A DNA stretch of 64,000 bases from Actinomycetes bacterium (GCA_021793235.1 JAJYTD010000017.1:1-64000); one strand, 5' to 3'; positions 15,239 through 28,490 are shown, numbered from the stretch's first letter. The notes: generated from the letters alone by a model not told the origin. A program made the numbers and translations.

Positions 15239-16525
15239 TCATCTCCGTTCTTTGTCCATATCGGCCGCCCGCTCCTCCTCGCTGATCGGAAGTTCGACGC
15301 AGACCCGCCACAACCGCCGCCCCTGCCCGTCGACCGCACCGGCGTCGAACCGGCCCCCGAGCAGAACGGCCCGCTCCCGCATCCCGGTGAGCCCGGCACC
15401 ACCGCCCAGTCCGGGATACCAGGCCTGCTCCGGCCGCCCCTGCTGCTCCTCCACACCGTTCTCCGCGGTGATTACCAGCCAGGACCGCCGGTCCTGTTCC
15501 GCGTAGGACAGCGTGATCTCGACGCGCCTGGGAACGGCATAGCGCAGCGCGTTGGTCAGGCACTCCTGGACGATCCGGTAGGCGGCGGCGTCTGCCTGCA
15601 CGGGCAGCGGGCGGGGGGTGCCGCGTTGTGCCATCCGCACCTCCAGCCCGGCCTCGCGCGCGGTGTGCATGAGCCGGTCGACCTCGCTGAGCCGCGGCAT
15701 CACCCGCTCCAGGTCGGGATTGTCGTCGGCGCGCAGCACCCCGATCATCCGCCGCATCTCCGCCAGCCCCTGGACACTGTTGTCCCGGACGACCCCCAGT
15801 ACCTGGCGCACACGCTCCGGATCGGGATCGCGCATCGACAGCGCCGCCGTCGACTGCACCGCGATGGCACTGAGGTGGTTGGCGATGACATCGTGCAGTT
15901 CGCGCGCCATGCGGCCGCGCTCCTCGGCGATCGCAGTTCCGCGGTCCAACTCGGCCATCCGCACGATCTGGCGGGTGCGCTCCCGCTCCAGTTCGGCGCG
16001 CAGGTGGTGCTCCCGAACGCTCAGGCCGGTGATCACCGGAGTGACGAAGACCAGTATGTACAGCCCCAGCTCCTGCAGTACGGAAAGCGCGCCGGGCAGG
16101 TAGCCCGCCCGCAGCGCGTACAGCAGCAGTACCAGCACGGCGGCCGCGCCCGCCACGACGGCGGCCAGCGTGCCGTAGGTCAGTCGGCGGCGCCCCCACA
16201 CGCAAGCCGCATACAGCGCATCACCGTAGGCGATGAGCACCCCTGCCGACGGGCCGAGCAGCGCATCGGCGGCCAGTACGACCGTCGCCGCAGCCAGGGC
16301 CGGGCCGGGGGCGGCGCGCCGCAGCAGGATCGCCAGGCAGATTCCGGCCAGGGTGAGCAGCAGCCAGCGCGGGTCGACGCCCCCGCGTGATACGTAGCTG
16401 TCCAGCCACCACAGCAGCAGGCCGCCGCCGAAGTGCACACCGGCCCACAGGGTGCTTCCCAGGTAGAGGCGCCCGCCCAGGAGGCGCCGGTCGAGGAGTT
16501 CGTAGCGTCGCAGAAGCAGCGTCAC
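15239..16525 (-). CDS. Sensor histidine kinase (HisKA_3 type)
   Basis: A 428-aa membrane sensor kinase, partner of the downstream regulator. The N-terminal half has about five or six hydrophobic segments. The dimerisation domain contains the phospho-acceptor His in RGRMARELHDVIANHLS. The C-terminal ATPase domain has IVQECLTNALRYA (N box) and GAGLTGMRERAVLLGG (G box). The signal is unknown. It starts at ATG 16525, where the hydrophobic region begins. Confidence 0.92.
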   Translation of the reverse strand: MTLLLRRYELLDRRLLGGRLYLGSTLWAGVHFGGGLLLWWLDSYVSRGGVDPRWLLLTLAGICLAILLRRAAPGPALAAATVVLAADALLGPSAGVLIAYGDALYAACVWGRRRLTYGTLAAVVAGAAAVLVLLLYALRAGYLPGALSVLQELGLYILVFVTPVITGLSVREHHLRAELERERTRQIVRMAELDRGTAIAEERGRMARELHDVIANHLSAIAVQSTAALSMRDPDPERVRQVLGVVRDNSVQGLAEMRRMIGVLRADDNPDLERVMPRLSEVDRLMHTAREAGLEVRMAQRGTPRPLPVQADAAAYRIVQECLTNALRYAVPRRVEITLSYAEQDRRSWLVITAENGVEEQQGRPEQAWYPGLGGGAGLTGMRERAVLLGGRFDAGAVDGQGRRLWRVCVELPISEEERAADMDKERR

Positions 16526-16682
16526 CCGACCATCTCAGCACGTTGCGGACTGCCGTGCGTACATCCAAGGTCCTATCCCGATCTCCTCCGCCGTGCCGAT
16601 GACCGCCTCCCGCGGCTGTTCGAGACTGGCAGGACAGATCAGGAGAAGCCGGGGAATCGGCGGGTGAGCGGGGGATGTGCGC

Positions 16683-17291
16683 ATGATCGTAGCCGTGATC
16701 GTGTTCTGCGAGACCATGTTCTGGGTGCTGCTCCTGGCCGGGCTGGCCGTCCGCTACCTGCTGCGCCGGCGGCGGCTGAGCACGCTCCTGCTGCTGCTTG
16801 TGCCCGTGCTGGACGTCGTACTGCTGACCGCGATCGCGGTGCACCTGGCGTCGGGGGCGGCCGCCGACTCCTCACACGGGATCGGCGCGCTGTACCTGGG
16901 GTTCACCGTTGGATACGGGCACAGCACCATCCGCTGGGTCGATGCCCGCTTCGCCCACCGCTTCGGCGGCGGCCCCACGCCGGCCAAGCCGCCCGCGCGC
17001 GGGCGGGAGCGGCTGCGCTATGAGTGGCGGGCCTGGCTGCGCGGCCTGGTCGCCTGCGCAATCGGCGCGGCGGTGCTGGCGGGGCTGACCGCCGCGGTCG
17101 GCGACCCGGCGCGCACGGCCGCGCTGACCGGCTTCTACCCACCGCTGGCGACCTTCCTGTTCGTCCACACCGTGATCTCGGTGTGGGGAGCGGTGGAGGC
17201 GCTGCTTCCCGCCAAGGAGGCGTCCCCGGCTCCTTCGGCGGAGGTCGCCGCAGCCGGGAACGGAGACCGCCCGCCCCCCGCTGATATCTGA
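16683..17291 (+). CDS. Integral membrane protein, unknown function
   Basis: A 202-aa protein with about five transmembrane segments (two at the N-terminus, one around IGALYLGFTVGYG, two in the C-terminal half) and a Pro/Ala-rich tail. I chose ATG 16683 because GGGGG lies 8 nt upstream; GTG 16677 is two codons earlier but too close to that site. It is divergent from the kinase gene and convergent with the peptide transporter operon. No family function is known to me. Confidence 0.75.
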   Translation: MIVAVIVFCETMFWVLLLAGLAVRYLLRRRRLSTLLLLLVPVLDVVLLTAIAVHLASGAAADSSHGIGALYLGFTVGYGHSTIRWVDARFAHRFGGGPTPAKPPARGRERLRYEWRAWLRGLVACAIGAAVLAGLTAAVGDPARTAALTGFYPPLATFLFVHTVISVWGAVEALLPAKEASPAPSAEVAAAGNGDRPPPADI

Positions 17292-17345
17292 GGGCCCGCC
17301 CGTGTCAGCGGCCCCTCAGTTCCGTGCTCTGCGGGTGCGCGGTCT

Positions 17346-19136
17346 TCAGGCGGAGCCGGCCGCCTCGTGAGCATCGGTCGAGCCGCGCAGGCGCGCCCGA
17401 TCGGCGCGGTGCGCCCGCGCCTCTTCCGGGTCGAGCACGGGCGCCGCGGCGAGCAGTTGCCTGGTGTAGTCGTGTTGCGGGTTCTCATAGACCTCGTCGC
17501 CGTGGCTCATCTCCACGATCCTGCCTTTGGACATCACCGCGACACGGTCGCTGACCTGGCGGACCACCGCGAGGTCGTGGGCGACGAAGATATAGGTCAG
17601 GTCGAAGTCGTCCTGCAGTTCGTCTAGCAGGCGCAGCACCTGGTCCTGCGTTGACACGTCCAGCGCCGACACGGGCTCGTCGCAGATCACCAGTTTCGGC
17701 CGCAGGATCAGTGCCCGCGCGATCGCGATGCGCTGCCGCTGGCCGCCGGAGAAGGCGTGCGGGAACCGGTTGTAGTGGGCGCTTTCCAATCCGACCCGTT
17801 CCAGCAGTTCCTGTACGCGCATCCGGATCTTCTTGGTGTCGGTCTCGCCCTGCACGCGCAGCGCGGCCCCGATGCTGTCGCCGATGGTGACGCGCGGGTT
17901 CAGCGACGAGTAGGGGTTTTGGAAGATCATCTGGATATCGCGCCTGAGAGGACGCAGTCGGCGCTCCGGAAGGCGGGTGATGTCGTGCCCCTCGAAGGTG
18001 ATCCTGCCTTCGGTCGGCCGCAGCAGCCGCGTCACCATCCGGGACAGGGTGCTCTTGCCCGAGCCCGACTCCCCCACGATGCCCAGTGTCTCGCCCTTGT
18101 ACAGGTCAAAGGAGACGTCGTCGACAGCGTAGAAGTCGGTCGCCCGGCCGAAGAGGCCGCCGCGCACCTTGAAGCGCATGCGCGCGTTCTCGACCTTCAG
18201 CAGCGGCTCCTCCTCTGCCGATCCGGGCGGGCCGGGGGCAACGGGCCGGGCCGCGGTGGGCTGCGCCGCGGCCGACGACGCGCCCTGGTGCCGCTCCTGC
18301 GCGCGGTCGGCACGCACCTGCGCGCGGCGCTGGGCGCGCGAGACGTCCACCCGGGGCACCGCGTCCAGCAGCGCCTGCGTGTAGGGGTGCTCCGGTGTGG
18401 ACAGCACCCGGCGGACATCGCCGCGTTCGACGATCTCGCCCTTGCGCATGACCAGGACCTCGTCGACCGATCCGGCGACGACGGCCAGGTCATGGCTGAC
18501 CAGGATGAGCGACATGCCCAGGTCCCGGCGCAGGTCGTCGAGCAGGTCCAGGATCTGGGCCTGGACGGTGACGTCCAGCGCGGTGGTCGGCTCGTCGGCC
18601 AGCAGGACTGTCGGATCGCACATCAGCCCCATGGCGATCAGCACGCGCTGGCGCATCCCGCCGGAGAACTCGTGCGGGTAGGAGTTGATGCGCCGCGCCG
18701 GCTGGGGGATGCCCACGCGGTCCAGCGACTCGACCGCGCGCTTGCGCGCTTCGGCGACCGAGGCCTTCGGCCGGTGGATCCGGTAGGCCTCGATCAGCTG
18801 GTTGCCGATCGTGTACTGCGGGTGCAGCGAGGACATCGGGTCCTGGAAGACCATCGCGATGTCGTTGCCGCGCATCGCCCGGATGCGGCGGTCGCTCGCG
18901 GCGGCGATGTCGGTCCCGGCCACCGTGATCTTCCCGGTGACCTCGGCCTTGGTCCCCCGGTGCAGGCCCATCAGCGCCAGCGATGTGACGCTCTTGCCCG
19001 AGCCCGACTCGCCGACGATCCCCAGCGCGCCCCCGGGCTCGACGTCGAAGCAGACACCGTCGACGGCGGTGATCCGGCCCTCCAGGGTCGGGAATGTGAT
19101 CCGCAGGTCGCTGACGCTGACGACCGGGTCGGTCAT
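17346..19136 (-). CDS. Peptide ABC transporter, fused DppD-DppF ATPases
   Basis: A 596-aa protein containing two complete ABC ATPase domains that power an oligopeptide/dipeptide importer. Domain 1 (about 1-255) has Walker A GESGSGKS (42-49), signature FSGGMRQR and Walker B VLLADEPTTALD. Domain 2 (about 320-570) has GESGSGKS, FSGGQRQR and LVICDEPVSALD. The Pro/Ala-rich linker of about 60 residues replaces the usual gene boundary. ATG 19136 follows AGGTGGG; ATG 19196 is possible and would add 20 residues. It is the last gene of the operon. Confidence 0.93.
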   Translation of the reverse strand: MTDPVVSVSDLRITFPTLEGRITAVDGVCFDVEPGGALGIVGESGSGKSVTSLALMGLHRGTKAEVTGKITVAGTDIAAASDRRIRAMRGNDIAMVFQDPMSSLHPQYTIGNQLIEAYRIHRPKASVAEARKRAVESLDRVGIPQPARRINSYPHEFSGGMRQRVLIAMGLMCDPTVLLADEPTTALDVTVQAQILDLLDDLRRDLGMSLILVSHDLAVVAGSVDEVLVMRKGEIVERGDVRRVLSTPEHPYTQALLDAVPRVDVSRAQRRAQVRADRAQERHQGASSAAAQPTAARPVAPGPPGSAEEEPLLKVENARMRFKVRGGLFGRATDFYAVDDVSFDLYKGETLGIVGESGSGKSTLSRMVTRLLRPTEGRITFEGHDITRLPERRLRPLRRDIQMIFQNPYSSLNPRVTIGDSIGAALRVQGETDTKKIRMRVQELLERVGLESAHYNRFPHAFSGGQRQRIAIARALILRPKLVICDEPVSALDVSTQDQVLRLLDELQDDFDLTYIFVAHDLAVVRQVSDRVAVMSKGRIVEMSHGDEVYENPQHDYTRQLLAAAPVLDPEEARAHRADRARLRGSTDAHEAAGSA

Positions 19137-19210
19137 GGTCGTCCCACCTTTTTTGTCTCGGATGCCGTGGTCGGCCTCGTGTGCGATATCGGTCATGTCC
19201 ACTCTGCCGG

Positions 19211-20227
19211 TCAGGCGCCGACGCGGACACGGGGGTCCACCCAGGCGTAGAGGAGGTCGACGATCAGGTTGGCGATCACCACGAACACCGCGGTGAACAT
19301 CGTGACGCCGAGGACCACGGGAAGATCGTTGCCCCGGATGGCGTCGACCGCGTACTTGCCCAGTCCGGGCAGGGAGAAGGTGCTCTCGGTGAGTACGGCG
19401 CCCCCGAGCATCAGGCCGAAGTCCAGGCCGAAGATGGTGATGATGGGGGTCAGCGCCGAGCGCAGGGCGTGCTTGCCGATGACGGTGCGCTCCGGCAGGC
19501 CCTTGGCGCGGGCGGTGCGGATGAAGTCCTCGCCCATCGTGTCGAGCATCCCGGCCCGGGTGAGGCGGGCGTACATGGCCGCGTAGAGGAACGCGAGGGT
19601 GACCCAGGGCAGGACCAGGCCGTGCGCCCACGCGATCGGGTTCTCGGTGAAGGGGGTGAAGCTGCCGCCCGGTGGGAAGATCCCCCAGTAGTAGCTGAAC
19701 ACCGCCAGCGATACCAGGCCGGTGAAGAAGATCGGCAGTGAGACACCGGCCAGTGCCACCATCATCGCCGCCCGGTCCAGTGCCGTTCCGCGCCGCAGCG
19801 CCGAGAGCACGCCGATCGAGACCCCGGCGACCAGCCAGATGACCGCGGCTCCTACGGCCAGTGACGCGGTGACCGGGAGCCGGTCGATCAGTTGGGGCCA
19901 GACCTCGGTGCCGGTCTTGAAGGAGTAGCCGAAGCAGGGTGCGCTGCATTCGATGACGTCGGTGCCGCTGTCGTACTCCGTGCCCACGACCAGCCCTTTG
20001 ACGAATTCGCCGTACTGGACGGTGATCGGCTCGTCGAGGTTGAGCCGCTCCTTGACCGCGGCGATCGCTTCAGGGGTGGGCGACTTTCCGATGTAGCGGG
20101 CGGCCAGGCCGTCGGCGTCGGTTCCGGCCAGCCGCGGGATCAGAAAGAAGATCGCGAAGACGACCATGCTGACGATCAGCAGCAGGCCGACACCCGCGAA
20201 TAGGCGGCGGATGATGTATGTGATCAC
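19211..20227 (-). CDS. Peptide ABC transporter permease, DppB type
   Basis: A 338-aa inner-membrane permease with about six transmembrane helices. The N-terminus (MITYIIRRLFAGVGLLLIVS) is typical of DppB/OppB. The ATPase-contacting EAA loop is TARAKGLPERTVIGKHALR, and FGLDFGLMLGGAVLTESTF follows. It pairs with the DppC-type permease at 22189. Two strong hairpins lie between it and the preceding binding-protein gene. Confidence 0.93.
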   Translation of the reverse strand: MITYIIRRLFAGVGLLLIVSMVVFAIFFLIPRLAGTDADGLAARYIGKSPTPEAIAAVKERLNLDEPITVQYGEFVKGLVVGTEYDSGTDVIECSAPCFGYSFKTGTEVWPQLIDRLPVTASLAVGAAVIWLVAGVSIGVLSALRRGTALDRAAMMVALAGVSLPIFFTGLVSLAVFSYYWGIFPPGGSFTPFTENPIAWAHGLVLPWVTLAFLYAAMYARLTRAGMLDTMGEDFIRTARAKGLPERTVIGKHALRSALTPIITIFGLDFGLMLGGAVLTESTFSLPGLGKYAVDAIRGNDLPVVLGVTMFTAVFVVIANLIVDLLYAWVDPRVRVGA

Positions 20228-20287
20228 AGCGGGCGGCCGAAGCCTTCACCTGCCTTGTCGCTTCGCACGGTTGATGAAGTGCCGGGG

Positions 20288-20354
20288 GTGCGGGCCGGCT
20301 CGTGGCCGGCCCGCACCGACGCGGAGCCGCAGCCGGATCCGGGTGGGATCCGGC
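20288..20354 (-). terminator. Two tandem hairpins between binding protein and permease
   Basis: The hairpin at 20288-20316 has a perfect 12-bp stem (GTGCGGGCCGGC) and a 5-nt loop. The hairpin at 20332-20354 has a perfect 9-bp stem (GCCGGATCC) and a 5-nt loop. There is no U-tract, so they more likely stabilise the binding-protein mRNA or act as partial terminators, giving more binding protein than permease. Confidence 0.5.
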
Positions 20355-20364
20355 GTGGACCCGG

Positions 20365-22107
20365 TTACTGGGCGAGGCCCATGGCGGAGTAGTCGTACAT
20401 CTTGAACGACTCGCCGAAGAAGACGTTGGTGACGTTCTCCGGGCGGAAGAGCAGCGCCTTCTGGTCCAGGTAGGGCAGCAGCGTCGCGGAGTCCATCGCC
20501 AAAGCGTCGACCTCGGCGTACATCTCCTCGCGCTGGGCGGGGTCGTCGGTCACGGCCGCCTCGTCCAGCAGCTCGTTGATCTCTGGGTCGTCGAGCTCGG
20601 AGAGATTGCTGTTGCCGGCGCCCTTGATCGAGTCGCCGTGCACGATCTGCTGGAAGAAGCCGTAGCCGGAGGGCCAGTCAGAGCCCCAGCCGTAGGCCAT
20701 GATGCCGAGCTCCTCCTTCTCCACGAAGGCCGGGGAGCCGGCCTGCTCGCTGGTGTAGGTGCCGGCCTCATAGCCCTTCAGTTCGGCATTGATGCCGTAC
20801 TCGGCCAGAGCCTGCTGCAGCGCCTCGGCCGCCTTCTTCTCCTTGTCGCGGTCCGAACGGTAGGAGATCTTGGTGTCGAAGCCGTCCTCCTGGCCACAGG
20901 CCTCCAGGCTTTCGGCGACCTTGTCCGGGTCGCCCTTGTGCTCGGGCGTTCCGTAGGGGTCGATCTCGGTAAAGCCCGGCGTGGACGGGGGCAGCATGTT
21001 GGTGGCGATGTCGCCGCCGACCTCACCGCCCCAGGCGGCCTGCATGGCCGTCTTGTCGGCGCCGTACAGGACCGCCTCGCGGCAGGCCTTGTCGTCGAAC
21101 GGCTCGACGTTGGGGTTGATGGCGAAGTAGAGCTTGAAGCCCGTCTGCGGGTTGTCGGCCTGGGCCTTGAGGTTCTCGTCGCGCAGGATCTTGCCGCGCG
21201 CCGCCGCCTCGAGGCCGAGGCCGGCGACGTCCATGTGCAGGTCGCCCGACATCAGGCGGTTGTCGCGGTCGTTCTCCTCCTGCTTGAAGGCGACCTCGAT
21301 CTTGTCGGGGCGGTTGCGGGTGAGCGGGTCGGTCTCGGGGTCGTACTCTTCGTTGCGGACCAGGTTGAGGGTCTTGCCCGGGGTCCACTCGGATTCGAAC
21401 TTGTAGGGGCCGTTGGAGACGACCTGGGTCTGGTACTGGTCACCGGTGTCGGCATCGGCCGGAACCGGTGACGTCTGGGGCATCGCGGCGACGTAGTCGA
21501 ACTCGCTGAACGGCTCCTTGAGCTTGAATTCGATGGTGCGCTCGTCGGGGGTCTCGATGCCCGTGAAGTTGTCGAGGTCTTCGTCTTCGTAGGGGCCCTC
21601 GTAGTCGCCGGCGTCCAGGAGCTGGCTGAAGTACACCGGGCCCTTGTTGATGATGTCGGGCGCGAAGTTGCTGCGCGCCACGGCGTACTTCACGTCCTCG
21701 GCGGTGATGGGGGTGCCGTCCTCGAACTTCAGCCCCTCTTTGAGGGTGTAGGTCCAGGTCAGGCCGTCGTCACTGACCTCGCCGAGGTCTTCGGCCAGGT
21801 CCGGGACCAGCTCCAGGCCCTCCTCGCCGGGCTGCTGGGCATAGGTCACCAGGCTGCGCGCGTAGAAGCGGGTGAAGGACCAGTTGGCGGCGTAGTAGGT
21901 GTTGCCCGGGTCCAGGGAGTCGAACTGGTCGGAGTGCGCGAACTTCAGCGTTCCGCCCTGCTCGTCCGAGGGGTTGACGATACTGGTGGTGCCGGCGTCG
22001 AATTCGGCTTCGGTACCGCCTCCGCCGTCGCCTCCTCCGCCGCAGGAGGTGAGGAGCATCGCCGCCGAGGTTGTGGCGGCGGCGAGGCCCAGCCATTTCT
22101 TGCTCAC
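20365..22107 (-). CDS. Peptide ABC transporter substrate-binding lipoprotein
   Basis: A 580-aa extracellular solute-binding protein of family 5 (DppA/OppA type). The signal peptide ends in a lipobox (LLTSC, Cys22) followed by a Gly-rich stretch. Family features are LVPDLAEDLGEVSDDGLTWT, LKEGLKFEDGTPITAEDVKY and the long C-terminal region ending in an aromatic patch. It binds peptides outside the membrane for the DppB/C permeases. The ligand is not predictable. Confidence 0.94.
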   Translation of the reverse strand: MSKKWLGLAAATTSAAMLLTSCGGGGDGGGGTEAEFDAGTTSIVNPSDEQGGTLKFAHSDQFDSLDPGNTYYAANWSFTRFYARSLVTYAQQPGEEGLELVPDLAEDLGEVSDDGLTWTYTLKEGLKFEDGTPITAEDVKYAVARSNFAPDIINKGPVYFSQLLDAGDYEGPYEDEDLDNFTGIETPDERTIEFKLKEPFSEFDYVAAMPQTSPVPADADTGDQYQTQVVSNGPYKFESEWTPGKTLNLVRNEEYDPETDPLTRNRPDKIEVAFKQEENDRDNRLMSGDLHMDVAGLGLEAAARGKILRDENLKAQADNPQTGFKLYFAINPNVEPFDDKACREAVLYGADKTAMQAAWGGEVGGDIATNMLPPSTPGFTEIDPYGTPEHKGDPDKVAESLEACGQEDGFDTKISYRSDRDKEKKAAEALQQALAEYGINAELKGYEAGTYTSEQAGSPAFVEKEELGIMAYGWGSDWPSGYGFFQQIVHGDSIKGAGNSNLSELDDPEINELLDEAAVTDDPAQREEMYAEVDALAMDSATLLPYLDQKALLFRPENVTNVFFGESFKMYDYSAMGLAQ

Positions 22108-22188
22108 TGGATTCTGCCTTTCTACGCGAGATCTCCGGTGGTCGGGGGGGGACCGGGGCGGCGGTTCACGCCGTGGTCGGTCCGGGGC

Positions 22189-23187
22189 TCAGGACTGTGT
22201 CCGGGGGTCCAGTGCGTCGCGCAAGCCGTCGCCGAAGAGGTTGAACGCGAGCACGGTCAGAAAGATCGCGAGTCCGGGGGCCAGCATGAAGTTCGGTGCC
22301 GCGTTGTAGTAGTCCACGGCCTCAGAGAGCATCCCGCCCCAGGTCGCGGTGGGTGCTTCGACTCCGACCCCGAGGAAGGACAGGGCGGCTTCGAACAGGA
22401 TGTTGGTGGGGATCAGCAGCGTCGAGTAGACGAGGATCGGGGCGACCAGGTTCGGCAGGAGTTCTTTGCGCAGGATGTAGAAGTTGCTCGCGCCGAGGCT
22501 GCGGGCGGCTTCGACGAATTCGCGCTCCCGCAGCGACAGGGTCTGGCCGCGGATGATCCGGCCGATGTAGGGCCAGTTGAAGAACCCGATGATGAAGACC
22601 AGGATCGCGATCCGCAGTCCGTTGCCCTGCAGCCCGAACGCGGCGTCGGGGATGACGCCGACCAGTGCCATCGCGAACAGCAGCAGCGGGAACGCCAGGA
22701 AGATGTCCATCAGGCGGCTGATGAACGCGTCCACCCAGCCGCCGAAGTAGCCGGCGATGACGCCCATGACGGTGCCGATGACCACCGAGACCATGGTGGC
22801 GAGGAACCCGATGAGCATGGAGATGCGTGCGCCGTAGACGATCCGGCTGAAGATGTCGCGCCCGGTGACCGGTTCGACGCCGAGTAGGAACTCCCCGCTC
22901 ATTCCGCCCCACGGCGCGTTGGCGGTGCTCAGGACGGGATCGATCATCTCCTGGTGCCACTCGTTGGGCGGGTGGCCGAGCAGGCGCACGATCAGGGGTG
23001 CGCAGACCGCCACCAGGGCCATGAACACCACGAAGCCGAAGCCGATCATGGCGACCTTGTCCTGCCGCAGCCGTGTCCAGGCGATCTGTCCCAGAGAGCG
23101 CCCGCGGTCGGTGGCGCCTCCCGGGGAGGCGCCCTTGTCCGGTCGGGCCGGTTCGGCCGCCCCGGATACGTCCAAAGGCGCGGTCAT
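22189..23187 (-). CDS. Peptide ABC transporter permease, DppC type
   Basis: A 332-aa permease and first gene of the leftward operon (DppC, binding protein, DppB, DppDF). A cytoplasmic N-terminal stretch of about 40 residues precedes the first helix (VAMIGFGFVVFMALVAVCAP). The EAA loop is EAARSLGASNFYILRKELLP, and the family end LNLFGDGLRDALDPR is present. GGGGAG lies 11 nt before the ATG. The gene order, with the DppC-type permease ahead of the binding protein, is unusual. Confidence 0.93.
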   Translation of the reverse strand: MTAPLDVSGAAEPARPDKGASPGGATDRGRSLGQIAWTRLRQDKVAMIGFGFVVFMALVAVCAPLIVRLLGHPPNEWHQEMIDPVLSTANAPWGGMSGEFLLGVEPVTGRDIFSRIVYGARISMLIGFLATMVSVVIGTVMGVIAGYFGGWVDAFISRLMDIFLAFPLLLFAMALVGVIPDAAFGLQGNGLRIAILVFIIGFFNWPYIGRIIRGQTLSLREREFVEAARSLGASNFYILRKELLPNLVAPILVYSTLLIPTNILFEAALSFLGVGVEAPTATWGGMLSEAVDYYNAAPNFMLAPGLAIFLTVLAFNLFGDGLRDALDPRTQS

Positions 23188-23654
23188 TGAACCACTACTC
23201 CCCTACTGCTCCCGCTTCTTGTGCGGCCGGGCCCTCCGGTTGGTTGGCCTGAGGACCCGGGTGTTCCGGGTGGTTGCACGATGCGTACTGGTACGTGCGG
23301 AAAACGTCAACACCGGCACCGGATGCGTCCCCGCCACCGGAAACCAGCGAGCGCGGTCAGCGCACACCGGAAATCAACAGAATCGACATGAAGTGTGCGC
23401 ACGGCAGCACACCATGATCAACCTACTCATGAGTACGTCACCAAGCGTCCAAATCTCGGCGATGTATCCCAATCGTGACCCGAAGCGCATGCAACCGTAG
23501 CCTTCCGTTGCCGAACACCCAGCAGGCAGCACACCACGAAGCGCGCACACCCCGGAGGCAGCGTGCACCCGGCCGCGAAGATTGTCTACACCCTTCCGCC
23601 GAATTTCGTAGAAAGCATACACCAACAAAGCGCCCATAACGGACATATAGGCAT
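23188..23654. other. Long intergenic region upstream of the peptide transporter
   Basis: 467 bp with a rather low GC content in its right half. It must contain the operon promoter. A short inverted repeat CGTAC-TG-GTACG (around 23284-23295) could be an operator. I found no convincing gene; the frames here have no ribosome binding site or overlap the terminator at 23655. Confidence 0.5.
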
Positions 23655-23686
23655 AAAAAAACACGCCCCATTCGAAATGGAGCGTG
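23655..23686 (-). terminator. Rho-independent terminator
   Basis: On the minus strand an 11-bp stem with one mismatch (CACGCTCCATT pairing with the downstream arm) is followed directly by seven T residues. This is the clearest intrinsic terminator in the window. It ends transcription of the membrane-protein gene 23734-24228. Confidence 0.85.
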
Positions 23687-23733
23687 CGGACGGCCCGTCC
23701 CGTGGCGCCCGGAAGGCTACCGCGCGGTCTCTC

Positions 23734-24228
23734 TCACTCGATACCGTGCTTGCGCAGCAGGTCCTCGATGTCGCTGAAGTCCTCGGTGCCGCCGGCGGCC
23801 TGCTTCTTGCCCGGCTGCTGCCCGGCGCCCCCGGCCGCGTCCCCCGATCCGCCGATCCCCGCGGCCGGTTTGCGGCTCTGCCCCTCCACCGCGGTCGTGC
23901 CGCCTTTCGGCCCGCCGACACCGCGGGACTTCATTACTCCCGAGACCACCCACAGGACCACGGCCAACCCCGCTACGGCGACACCGGCCCACACCACCGG
24001 GTTGAAGACCAGCCCCACGAAGAACCCGGCCAGATCGGCGACGATCCGCCAGATGATCGCCATCAGCCCCATCAGGCCGGCGGCCAGCGGCAGCAGCGAC
24101 CACGCCACGCCGCGCAATCCCGCCGCGGCGCCCCTGCGGCGCCAGACCACCCAGGAGATGAGCAGCCCCACCACGGTGAGAGCGGCTCCCAGCATCGGAC
24201 CTGCGATCGGCAACTGTTCCGGCGACAT
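23734..24228 (-). CDS. Small membrane protein, conserved in actinobacteria
   Basis: A 164-aa protein with three or four transmembrane helices in the first 100 residues, then a Gly/Ala-rich linker and an acidic end (EDFSDIEDLLRKHGIE). The short C-terminal motif ending in a Leu-Arg-(Lys/Arg)-His-Gly-Ile pattern looks like a conserved docking peptide; this is my impression, not a named domain. It is transcribed leftwards and ends at the terminator at 23655. Confidence 0.75.
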   Translation of the reverse strand: MSPEQLPIAGPMLGAALTVVGLLISWVVWRRRGAAAGLRGVAWSLLPLAAGLMGLMAIIWRIVADLAGFFVGLVFNPVVWAGVAVAGLAVVLWVVSGVMKSRGVGGPKGGTTAVEGQSRKPAAGIGGSGDAAGGAGQQPGKKQAAGGTEDFSDIEDLLRKHGIE

Positions 24229-24287
24229 ACCCCCAGTCTCGCACTTCAGGGACGCGCTGCATATCCGGTGAGTCCCCTAGGGACGGT

Positions 24288-24317
24288 GGAAGGCGGCAGG
24301 CCCTCCTGCCGCCTTCC
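24288..24317. terminator. Strong hairpin after the metH operon
   Basis: A perfect 13-bp stem (GGAAGGCGGCAGG and its complement) with loop CCCT. It lies 26 bp after the HAD gene stop on the leftward strand. There is no U-tract, as is common for actinobacterial terminators. Confidence 0.6.
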
Positions 24318-24342
24318 GTCCCCCGAGATCGGCGCCGGCGCC

Positions 24343-25019
24343 TCAGCCCTGAGCGTCGGCCGCCAAGCGGTGCAGCCATGCCATGTCGATGCCGACCAGC
24401 GACTCGACCACATGCACCCCTTCGGCCCGCACCGGACCGGCGTGGCCGGGCACCGCGACCGTGATGCAGCCCGCGGCCAGCGCCGAGGCCACACCGACGG
24501 CCGAGTCCTCGAACGCCACGCACCGCTGGGGGTCGACCCCGAGCAGCCGGGCCGCCTTCAGGTAGGGCTCCGGATCGGGCTTGTTGCGCTCGACCTCGTC
24601 ACCGGCGACGGTCACATCGAAGTTGTCGATGCCGATGCCGCCGATCGCCATCTTGATCAGGTGCCGCTCGGTCGAGGTCACCAGGGCCGAGGCCACCTCG
24701 GAGCCCGCGACCAGTGCCACCAGGTCCTTGGCGCCGGGGCACGTATCGGCCCCCTCGGCCAGCCGGCGGGCGAACGCCGCGTGCAGCCGGGAGGTGACCT
24801 CGGCCGGCGGCACGCCGGCGCCGGTCAGCTCGATGATGTACCGAGCGACCGGCTCCGCCGCACCGCCGATGTTGTATCGGTGGTCCTCTGCCGTCCAGAC
24901 TCCGCCGAGCTCGGCAACGGTCTCCGCCTCGGCGTCGTTCCACATCCCTTCACTGTCGATCAGGGTTCCGTCCATGTCGAACAGGACGGCCTGCAGCGGC
25001 CCACCGGTCGAGGTGTCGG

Positions 25020-25023
<4 letters not shown>
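24343..25023 (-). CDS. HAD-superfamily phosphatase
   Basis: A 226-aa hydrolase of the HAD superfamily, beta-phosphoglucomutase-like group. Motif I is VLFDMDGTLIDSEG, motif II is in ALVTSTERHL, and motif III/IV is KPDPEPYLKAARLLGV with CVAFEDSAVGVASA. Its ATG overlaps the metH stop as ATGA, so it is translated from the metH transcript. The substrate is unknown; tight coupling to metH suggests a housekeeping or metabolite-repair role. Confidence 0.9.

Positions 25024-28490
<3,467 letters not shown>

Noticed and set aside
23374-23664. A 96-codon frame on the minus strand with a hydrophobic start
   Set aside because: It begins in the T-tract of the terminator at 23655, has no ribosome binding site, and the rest is Cys/Arg-rich with no protein-like pattern.
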